This document shows, in pieces, positions 1-10,100 of a DNA stretch of 11,010 nucleotides. The notes beneath the pieces were generated by a model, which worked only from the letters and a program-made list of their open reading frames with translations, was not told where the DNA came from and did not search any database. The position numbers were made by a program, and so were the translations under genes. Origin of the DNA: Acanthaster planci (lineage: Eukaryota; Echinodermata; Asteroidea; Valvatida; Acanthasteridae); the NCBI RefSeq assembly GCF_001949145.1, contig NW_019091490.1, forward strand, positions 1,213,322-1,224,331. The letters are read 5' to 3'. How positions within the stretch are numbered: the first letter of the stretch is position 1; each line of letters starts with the position of its first letter.

Positions 1-1002
1 GGGGAAGAATGGTTCCCTGGCATTCTGGCTGTCGGTGCTGTGCTACATTGAACAACCTCGCACAGAGCCTTGACTGCTATTAAACATGTCCAAGTGAAAA
101 TGCACCCACAGAAAAGGAGGCTTACAGTGAGTTGTGGTACGTTTCCACGATGGCACAGAAGAAACATCTAATGGGAATATGGCTTTATGGATTTTGTAGG
201 ATTAAGGAATGCAGAGCCTGTAACCAATGCTACTTTATAGGAGTGTGACTCTCTGGTAAGTGAAAGAATGTATTAATATGTCACTATTAAACTTGCCACA
301 CCTTTGGGAAGGACTCTAGCAAAAATTCCAAGGTTAGGATTTAAGTGAGCTAAAGCCCTGGATTATCAGATGAGTAAGATAAGTACGAGCATCAAGTTTG
401 TGTTCTTCCTAAAACCAGAATCACAAACTGTTTAGATTTTTGCATCAGAAAATTCCAGGGTAATTCGGGAAGACTTTTCATTTAGTTCAAATTTTTATCC
501 ACTCCCTGAAGAAGATACCCTCCTTAAGAAGAGAAAAGAGAAAAATGCGGTGGGTATCATTTCATCAGATGCGGTGCGGCACACAGGCAGATGACTGTAC
601 ATTCCAAAAGAAATAAGCAGTCTGTGCTCAGTGCGGCCTGCATGAAGTGCATATGAACCTGAGATGTACAGTGGAATGTCGCTATACCAATCACCGCTAT
701 ACCGAACATTCGGCTGTACCAAACATCGTCCTTGGCTCCCAATATTTTGTGCACAAAACCTACCGAACATTATGTACTTGCAAACCAACCGAGATTTGCC
801 ACAGCATGCATCAGAGATTGATCCTGAGCGGTAGCTTCTCGAATTTTGGGATAAACTAAATAGCAACTTTGTACCTCAAGACTTAATAAAAATAATTAAC
901 AGATATATTTCTAGAAACCTAAAACATGATTGCAATTTGGAAAATCCTGACATCAGGGCATCAATTAAGGCTTTAATGAATCAATGGCGCGCAGCAGCTC
1001 AC
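1..1002 (-). other. Partial intron downstream of exon J
   Basis: This is AT-rich sequence with no exon I could fit to USP24 on the minus strand. A weak 8-bp inverted pair (ACATTCCA at 599-606, TGGAATGT at 672-679) and repeated short 'ACCGAACAT' words around 700-780 suggest an old decayed repeat, but I cannot define boundaries. Open frames on both strands around 495-866 show no recognisable protein. Confidence 0.7.
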
Positions 1003-1169
1003 CTCAATGGGCTGGGTATGGCGGCGACCCCCGGCACGGTGGCGGCGGTCAGCGTCTTGGTCGCCTGGGATATGGCAAAGGCCACGGCCGTGCCTCCTAT
1101 CGTGATAGTTGCCTGCTCCAGCCGCTGGTAGCATTGAGCTATGAAGCTCTTGTGCAGAGCCACAGGATC
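1003..1169 (-). CDS. USP24: USP24-like exon J (last in window)
   Basis: This exon is 167 nt, phase 0 to phase 2, 55 residues plus 2 nt (product residues 426-480). The acceptor is cttcccccttag and the donor is gtgagc. The peptide begins DPVALHKSFIAQCYQRLEQA, which matches the family block in which an HK-FI--C--RL helix follows the YTNL--RLKK end of exon I. It then runs into a Thr/Ala-rich stretch (QATKTLTAATVPGVAAIP) that aligns with the T/A-rich linker of USP24 rather than the charged linker of USP9X, a useful paralogue discriminator. The correct frame contains no stop but is too short to stand out among longer chance frames here. The next exon should encode the 'ERLLLLAERY'-type helix; it was not found between 1 and 1002. 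Confidence 0.9.
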
Positions 1170-4100
1170 CTAAGGGGGAAGGGAAAATTATCAAATGATC
1201 ACAGGGTGCTAAAAATAACACTTATCGGGGGGGAGGGAAAAATTAGTATTACAAGATGTACTTTGCCTTGGGGGATACGTTACATCTGACTCAGACCGGC
1301 CAGCCGCCCCGGCAAGCTCAGTGGTCGAGTGGTTAAGATGTCTGCACTAGTAAGTGCGAGGTTGCGGGTTCGAGTCCCACCCCGGTGAGCTTGTGAAGTT
1401 TTTTGCAAGCTCTCGGATAAACACTGAGTATCAAGTGTTAATATATATTAAACCTTTTATTAAAAACTTAGTATCACAATACCCAGCTCTAAATACACTG
1501 ACCCAAAAACTACACTATCCGCCCCGAGTTGAAGTGCACCCCCCAGGAGACAAAAGAAAGACAGATGGCGGTAAGTTTTCCAAGCGGGATCTTGCATGCA
1601 TCCTGCGTGTACGAAAAGGCCATACATTCAGTAATAATTCATTATGCGTACCCAGCATGCTCCGTGTCAAACGCGCCACTGACCCCATTATAAATGTGCA
1701 CCTATGCGGTGAGTACTTAGAAAACAAGCCCTCTTTTGTTCCGCTCGGAGCGGATACCAGAATATATCTGTGGACAGGAACTTTGTTCTCTTATGCTGAC
1801 GTATACTGGAACATTCCAACTATATGCATAAGTAGTGTGATTGTAAGGGAAAACCCTAATATGAAAAAAACTGACATTCCTGACAAAAAGCTAAGCAATA
1901 TTGAACACTGTATATAACCAACTTTGTGCATTGGGAAAAATAAATTACAAATTTAGGGAACAGAATTTGGAAACCGTTTCCTCCATGAATAAGGTCTATT
2001 TCATGGAGTGTCTGTACTTAAAAATTTGTTGAGCACATAAGATCCCTGCTTATCAAGACTGGCAAGACCGATCAAAATGTCATACAAGTGTACACAATTT
2101 GAGACCGGTTCCTGGCTGATTTTTGCTGAACACATAAATCTGCTTAGCAATTTTTTTTGTGGGGCGAGCGGCAATTGTGGCAGAGGTTTTTTTCAGTCCA
2201 CTAACAGCTTACCTTCTTGAGCTTGCGTGACAGGTTGGTGTAGCACATTTTCATTAGCTGCTTAATGGCCTGATCGGCGATCTCCTCGCATGGCGTCTCC
2301 AGGGCAATCTGCCACATGAAGTCCAAGCCGTACAGGTCCAACTTTTCAACCACCTCCGGGGGGAATAAGTACAAAAAAGGAGACTTGAATTCATTCTACA
2401 ACAGACCTTTATCACCTTGCTGCCATGTTTGTCTTGTTCCCTATGGATCCAGTGGCAATAGCAATACAACTTCACATCCTGAAAAAATGGAACAGACTAT
2501 TTTTCCTTCCAGCCTCAGTTTGGTTACATTGCTTTGAATGGTAGAAAAGCAAGATGGCTGCAAAATGATGGAGGTCTATGCCCAGCATGGTATCCTGGGT
2601 AAAATTCCAAACACGTCATTACTCAATGGACCCTAGGCCTCCCAGATTCTCAACAGACCTCCAGAAGGTTTCAGAAAATTTTGCACGACTGAGAAAGGCA
2701 GATCCCAGCTTCATTTATCTTATGCGGGACTTGAAGCCCCTGGAAGGTTTGAGTACCAAGAAAACACTACTGTGCTTCTGCAATGTGAAGGATTTCATGG
2801 GACTGAGGAAGGCATCTATGAGAATATGAAGGGAATAGGCCTTGTTCATACTTGGTGCTAATGCAAACAAAAACTCAATTGTGAGATATCACAGAATCTT
2901 AAACTTGAGCAAAGTTGAGTACAAAAGGCAAGAAACAGAAACAAGTTTGTCTCAAGCTGACAAGGTAGGTTGTTCCCCAGATAACGCCTATACCCATTTG
3001 CACTATTGGGTGGAGAGAGGCAAATAAAGGTAAAGTGGCCTGCCCAAGAACATAGCCAGTGGCCAGCAGCTGGTCTGGCATGCAATTTGAGCCCCGTTCC
3101 CGTCAGAATGACGAGTTCAGATGTCCGGTATGATGCATCTAGAGAACGTGGGAGAGAGTTTGGGATCATTCAGACCGACTCACCAGACCCGTGGCCATCT
3201 TCTTCAGGGCATCGCTGTTGATGTTGACAGTCTCAAAGTAGGTCTTGACGCACTCGAAGCCCGTCGGGGAAAGAGTGGTAGGGTCCAGCTTCAGCAGCTT
3301 CTCCTTGAACAGCTGCATCTGGGTGTCCTGCTCCAGGTCGGTTAGGCCGACACGGAACCACTCAAAACACGTCTGACAGAGAAAGCAATGCATGGATTTT
3401 CAACTTCGACACTAAGCTCTCACACGTTTTAAAATCCACTTGTTACTCAAAAGTACGGTTGAGAAATTGGTTAAATCAGGGTGGCTCGGTGCAAATATGC
3501 CTTCAGAGGTTTTTCAAAGCAAAAAAAAATACTGTTTAATGAATATGTACATGAATCTTCTGCAAGTTCTGATCGTCAACATGAACAAGTAAAGTACCTT
3601 TTCTATAAGAATTTGCGGCAGAACCATGATACACTATTACAAGCAAGTTACAAACTCACTGGCAAAGAGACAGCCTGGTGGGAAGGTTTTTAAGTGGGCT
3701 CTTCCCTTTCATATCAAAGTTGCAGGAACCAGAGCTTGAGATAAATTCCGGGAATGTCAATTAAACTGTTAAAGGATGGCTCACTGTTTGATCCCTGTTG
3801 CAGAAATCTGATCGAATGTGCTAAATTATTTTATGCCGTTACCTCCTGGTCTAATTCACAGGCGTCCGGGTTGGCCACAAGACAGTCCCATATCTCCCTG
3901 GAACGGTGCCAGTGGAGGTAGAGCGCCCCCTCTTGGAGAATGAAAGCCAGGAATCGCAGGTGGACATCGACGTACTGTCGGAACAAAAAGACAACAAGGG
4001 TGGATATCTCGGACAGAGAAAAGGACGCACAACTATTAGTTGAGGAGGCACTGAATGTGAGAGTGTCACCTCCGAGCAAATGTGGTGTCACCATGGCAAT

Positions 4101-7100
4101 AGTTCCTAGATCTGGATGCCAGATATGCGCATTCACAACGCATGCTTCTCGCCATTCCAACTGCTGTATGTTGCGCTGAGCAAGATTTCGAGCCACAAAA
4201 TAAAACCCTTCAGCATTTGCGACCGAGGAATGTGAGGTCGAGTGGGCAGAAAGTGAAAACTTGTCCAAATGGTCGTTTCTCTCACCTCTTCATGCGTGTA
4301 GCGGCCGTCGATTGACACCTGGGGCCCCAGCGGCTTGCCTTCCAGTGCGGTGACGGCCATCTTGTGATATTTCAAGAGGCTCTGAGTGGTCAGCTTGATA
4401 ATGTCATAGTTCTTGTTAAGCTCTTGAGGCAAACCCTACAGGCCACCAAAAAAGAAACAACAACTGAACATCTGGATGATACCACACACATAGAACCATC
4501 TGTTACTGAGGGAATACATATGAGCCTGACCAGTCTCAAACATACATCTAAGACCAGCTCAGGAGAATGGACGCGACTAATGCCCAAGCAGCAGGCGAGG
4601 GCATGATCGGCATTCGGTCTCCTGAGCCGATCTTAAACGTTAGTTTAAGACCAGCCAAGCACATCTTTATTCTTATTCAGAAATACCTTCTTAGTCAGAG
4701 AGTCAAAAGAAGTCAATATTTGATGGAATATCCAGTGATTTGTTTGAGCATTTTACTCTAATTTTCCTGAACACCCCTGTCCATTTTTTGGAATATTCCT
4801 TTTGCAAGTTGTCCAATTGGCGCCTGCATGGTGAGCCATGTGCACATTGACTCTTAACCCATCAGAATCGATGAAATTGTCTTGTATCCGGGTGCCACCA
4901 TGTGATTTACGCAGCGGGCATTATCACTTCTCAGAGGGCATTATTAAATGTTAATATACAGTCAAGTTGCACGTTGTTGAATAGGGAGACTGTCTGAGGT
5001 ATTTTTGAATAAGCTTTTAACTCTTTTTAGAGCCAAAAATAACAGACTGGTCTGAGGAGGAAAATGATATCTTCCAAACCACTCAATTCAGAGTAAATTA
5101 ATACTAGTAATTAATAAGCTAATTAGCTTAATACCAAATACTTTAATATACAACAATGAATCAGGAACCAGAAGGCTATTTAGGACATCAAAATTCAAAC
5201 ATTCCAGCACTGAAGTTCCCCCCCATGGGGGGAATACCACAGTCTTGTCATGAATATGGAAATTCACATTAGCATAAAACAAAAGACATATGGGTAATTC
5301 CAGAAATTAGGGGTCCAAAAGTGTGACATTTTCGTGTCCCTGTTACATCTGACCTTTGTTATTTGACATGGAAATATCACTGGAATTGATTTCAAACTAT
5401 TACTATTTGTTAGACAGGTAATTCGCATTAATTCATCCAATGTGTTCTGAACTTACAAAATCACACGTCGGCTGTAACAGGGACACAGAAAAAAATGGAC
5501 CCCTAATTTCTGGAATTACCGATGACAATACCTTTCAAAATAGCGAAAACAAGATTGAAAGTGACAGCACGTATATCCGAAACACAAACACGCCCTCGTC
5601 AAGGCTTGCAGTTAAAAAGGGAGAATTGCAAAGAACCCAGAAGAATGACAGGTATTTGAAATACACGTACCTTGTCTTTTGTGTAGCTCTGTTTGGTGAT
5701 AGCTCTGGTGATAGAGTGCAGCTGTCTCAATGCTGGTACGACCAACGAACCCTGCGTGAGAGATCAGTCAATCACCACACAAGAACAATGTCAAAATATC
5801 ATGCAAGGACAGAGATTTAGGCCAGGGCCAAAACAATCGACAAATCCAATTAAACAGACATATATTTTGAATTCTCTAAAAACCCGATGCAAAGTGAAAT
5901 AATATAAAATACCACACGGTGATGGTTAATACAAAAAGAACTTAAGTGTCACCAGTAACAATAAGACACCAAAGGTAAGCAATTGAATTAAGGTTGACAG
6001 ACAGGGAATTAAAAAAGAGTTTATTATAATAGGACAGTGCAAGGCCGTTGACATAAACCAAGGCTTGTAGGTGGAACGGCCTGGACAAACTATATCAGGT
6101 AATCACACACAAAACAGCAAAAAACAAGCAACAAAACAAAATAAAAAAGACAGTCTGACACACAAAAATACAGATGAAACTAACGATGTGTTATGATATC
6201 AGAAACCATGCCCATGAAAGAAAGGAAAAACAATGCATGCGGATAACAGAATATGAGGGAAAACTTCATATTGAATGCAAAAAAAGAAGAGTGAATAAAT
6301 AGTAAAGGGGGGAGGGCTATGCTACATATCCGCCCCGAGCTGAAGTGCACCCCCAATCGGCGGAAGAAAGACAGGTGGTTACAAATGGGTTCTTGCACGC
6401 GTTCTGCATGTAGGCAAAGACCATACGCGTACTCAGCGTGCCCCGCGTCAAACGTGCATATACTTGCGCGCCTCATGGCGGGCCTATGTGGTGAGTACCA
6501 AAAAACACGCCCTCTTTTGTTCCGCTCGGAGCGGATTGGGAAAGAAGAAATCTTTCATATTAAGATTTGAATCGGCTGCAAATAGCAGGAATCCATGGGA
6601 ACCCGAAGAAGCCATCAAAAAACATGTTCTCTCCAGAAATAGCCATGTCTGGTAATTTCAGACCAGTTTCACTGCCAAAAGGCATAAAATTCACTTATTA
6701 ACCCAACCATGAATAGTTACATCAATGACTACACTAAAGATCAATTAATTGAACAGAGTGTCCTTCGGCAGAATAATTGCTAGCACTTTAGGTGATGTTT
6801 TTAATCCACTTCAGGAAAAGAGCGCGCCACTTTTACAGCCACACAACTGACTCTGCACCCCAAGTGCACTCTAACAGAAGAAATAAGCTTGTCAAAGTTT
6901 TTCAACCAAGCTTGTGCACGTACCAGGCGCAGAAACAACGATCGTATGTATTTTCAAACAGAAATTGGGTATGAACTTGGCGCGTCCCACACCTAATGCC
7001 TGAGAGACTGTACGTGAACATGCTTAATTCCCACCAAAGGACTGCCCTTTCTAGGTACATGTAAAAATACGCAATCTCTTGTTCCCGCTCGAGGAGGACT

Positions 7101-10100
7101 AAACAGGCCTCTCACCTTCTTGATGTCGCCGACGCACCTGCTGATGTACTTCTGCTTGACCGTCATGTTGACGGTGATGGAGTCGCACAGGATGGCCAGC
7201 TGCTCCTCTAGGGCATGCTGCAGGTGGGGGGTGGAGATGGCCGGCAGGTGGGCCAGATCCCAGAGCAGCTCCAGGACCTTGCAGGTGGTCTTGGCGTTGC
7301 GCACCTCGCGGCCGATCCGGCCAATCAGGCTCAGCAGCTTCTCCTGGATGCGGTCGTTCTCGGTAGTCCAGGCCTTGGGGATTTTCATTAAGGCATAGTT
7401 GTAAAGATCCCAAGAGTCACCGATCACATTTCTTTTAATTTGACAAAATCCCACACTTTAATTACATACGGTATGTTAGTTTTAAAATTTGCATATTCTC
7501 ACGTGACGCCCAAGGTCTATAGAAAGGTCAAGTATCTTATCTTATCGTGTAACTGTTTATTTCTTTTGTTTTAATTTTTGTACTATGCATTTTAAATACT
7601 TTCTTACTGTTTTGGTTTCGTGCTTACATTCAGTAAGTTTTACGACCTTTTGTTTTTTCCTGCTAACTTTTTCAGTTCATTGGTTCCTTTTTTGTTGTCA
7701 CTTATCGTTACTGGTTTAAAGTTTTTGTCTATTTCATTGGCCTATATTTTATTCGTTGTTTTAAATGTGTCTGTGCTGTCTCATTTGCCTAGGATGCAAC
7801 AACATTTTTCTTCTTGTTTTGCATAGTTTTATTTGGTTGTTAGTTTTTAGTTTAGCTTTTTTAGTTCATAGAATATGTGGAGCGTTTCTTATTTTATCTT
7901 TAATCGTTTATCATTTTATCCGGGAATTGATTTTAGAAGGACCTTGAGGTATTGTTCACGACCCTTGACATGGTCAAAAATTAATGATAACAATAATAAT
8001 AGTATCTAGAATGTACACATGCACATGTGTTCAACTGTCATTCCATAGATACTACAATGACGAAAGTGTAATCCAAAATAACAGCCACGGATGAACCTTT
8101 CCTGCTTGTTACTGAGCATGCCACGTTTGTCAGTTCTTACGCACGCACATGACACAACATCTTCAATGGTTCATTCTTTTTAAGCCCGTTCGTGCGAGCT
8201 TAAATGATTTTACAACAGACGCTAGATAAAACCAATGTGCGGATCCTACTGAGTTGATGTCTGTGTTTTACATGAGCTCATACGTAGCCGATACAAAAAA
8301 ACTCGCGACTTGATAAGACCAAAAAAAAACCCCACACAGCCACACTTTGAAATGTCTAGTATCTAATCACCAAGAATCTACATGGCTACGTGATACTGTG
8401 GAGATCTTCGGCAGTCCAGGGCCTTAAAATGGGAAACTCTGCCCGTTCTAACTAAAAGTGCACAGAGACTCCAACTATGAATGGAATGCCAGGTGTTTGG
8501 CATACCTTCTGTATCAGGTAGAACAAATGTTCCAGTTGCTCGGTGTTGAACTTGACGGCTGCAGCAGACATGATGGAGTGGATGTTCTCCACCACGGTCA
8601 GTGGCTGGTCATTCTATTAGAGGATAAAGAAAAAGGTTTGAATAAAAAAGGACTGCATCAATTTTGTGTGACTTTATCAACTGGCGTCAGACTGCTTTGT
8701 TCTTAACTGGAAACCTGTATTCATGACATGTGGCTACTCCAAATCGCCTCATGTGCGTGCTACAGAATGGTAACAAAAACGGCTCCCACAGAAATCTGAC
8801 GACCGAATTCCATGAGTTTTCCAGAACTGAAATACGACAATTTTCGTGACATTCAATACTGCAGGGAAAGGTCTGCTTGGTGTTATACACTGGAAGACTG
8901 CCATGTCAATGACTATAGATGGACACGGATAGCCTGTAACTTGACCGTTTTTCCGTCAAAAGTGGTTCATCAAAAAATCATCCTTGCACAATCTTGACTT
9001 CCATGACTTTTCCACGATTTCTTTGCACTGGCAATTGACTTCCATGACTTTTCCACGATTTCTTTCCACTGACAACAGGATTCGAGGACGCCATATTTCT
9101 TTCACAATTTTTCAGGAATTGTCTACTGCTTTACAGGACTTCTTCTGAAGGATTTCTCTACGACCATGGGTACCCTGGAATATAACTGAAAGCCCTCTCT
9201 GGATTGAAAACAAAAAATTCTCTATTACAATAAATCAGTTAAAGCAAACCAAATTGAGACGGAAGGACCTCACCTGCATGTTCCATATTCCGGTCAACTC
9301 CTCTTGAGACAGTTTGGTGCCCAGGAACACCACGATGCCCTTCAGCCGGTCGCAGTACTGCGACTTGTCGATGTTGCCTGTACCAATCATCGGGCAAAAC
9401 CCGTCAGAAATGAATGGAAGACACACGAAGTTCTAGCACCTAGAGACGATTCCCAGGAGACCCCATTCCTGCGGGGCCAGCACACTCACGCACATCTTAG
9501 CTTGAGTGAGTGCACTTTGCTAAGGGTGCAACACCCTTTGAATCAGATGGCCCCGCAGTAATGACTTCTAATTCTTTTGGCCGGATTTGTCTATAAGGCC
9601 CCTGTCAATGAGGCATTTTACCGGGGCACATCTCACAAGTCAGAAGGCAAAAAGGATGTTCTGATTGGGAAGACTGCCTGTTCCAATTGAAAGTAGACAC
9701 TGTTACGACTTGAAACAGCTTCAGGACAGCATGTAATCCTGAATAGAAGAGCAATCCATGCTCGTGTGCACTTTAACCCTAACCTTCCCCAACCATACAG
9801 AATTAAACAGTAGTAAAGTGTTTAATTCTGTGGGGATAGGTCTGGTAGGCCCATAACAGCTGGCTTTTGCAATGGGTTTGGCATACCTCAGAAAACAAAG
9901 TCTAACAGCCTCTGTGCACAAAGTCCCATATTTAACTTTGTGTGAATGGGGAAGGTTGGGGCCTGCAACCCTTGGGGGGTTAGGGTTAACACTCGGGGAA
10001 CAACCCGTTCCAATTAGGAACATGTCAATAACAGGGCGGTGAAGGTTCATCGGAGAATCGTGGTGTATCCAAGGATGATTAAGCCCAATGATCAGGGGTA

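Larger units (their letters stand above)
1170..2212 (-). other. Intron between exons I and J
   Basis: This 1043-nt intron carries the tRNA-like unit (1313-1404) and copy 1 of the paired short mobile element (1516-1756). It also has a 14-bp AT palindrome, TTAATATATATTAA, at 1438-1451, and a perfect 9-bp hairpin at 1981-2008. Words near 2030-2055 and 2125-2150 (variants of TGAGCACATAA..TGCTTA) look like a diverged duplication of a short segment. The donor is gtaagc at 2212 and the acceptor ends at 1170. Confidence 0.8.
4436..5670 (-). other. Intron between exons E and F
   Basis: This 1235-nt intron carries two separate inverted-repeat elements: the 228-bp MITE at 5293-5520 and the foldback at about 4533-4651. 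The sequence between them (4660-5290) is AT-rich with no recognised content. Confidence 0.8.

Noticed and set aside
599-679. 8-bp inverted pair ACATTCCA / TGGAATGT as a mobile-element end
   Set aside because: It is too short, with a 65-nt loop and no wider arm similarity or target duplication; chance is plausible.
495-866. 123-codon minus-strand open frame and the overlapping plus-strand 70-codon frame
   Set aside because: Neither resembles the expected next USP24 segment nor any protein I know. Overlapping frames on both strands suggest chance.
1313-1393. Functional tRNA gene
   Set aside because: The anticodon loop has six bases and six extra bases interrupt the 3' side before the closing stem, so it cannot be a standard tRNA.
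1354-1917. 187-codon plus-strand open frame, longest in the window
   Set aside because: It starts inside the tRNA-like unit and runs through mobile-element copy 1 and AT-rich intron. It has no recognisable domain or coding-like composition.
2578-2829. 83-codon plus-strand open frame
   Set aside because: No domain is recognised. It lies within an intron of the opposite-strand gene with no splice or promoter support.
3831-4268. 145-codon minus-strand open frame as a standalone gene
   Set aside because: Only its C-terminal 44 residues (exon G, 3843-3974) match USP24. The rest is the F-G intron left open by chance, with a clear acceptor at 3975.
6993-7454. 153-codon minus-strand open frame as one continuous protein
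   Set aside because: Only 7116-7373 is homologous. The C-terminal part past the gtgaga donor and the N-terminal 27 codons before the acceptor are intronic.
7620-7947. Hydrophobic small proteins with apparent membrane helices on the plus strand
   Set aside because: They arise from T-rich sequence, which yields Phe/Leu/Ser codons in any frame. There is no supporting homology or start context.
9721-10050. 109-codon minus-strand open frame
   Set aside because: It spans the telomere-motif inverted-repeat element; the translation only reflects the repeat.
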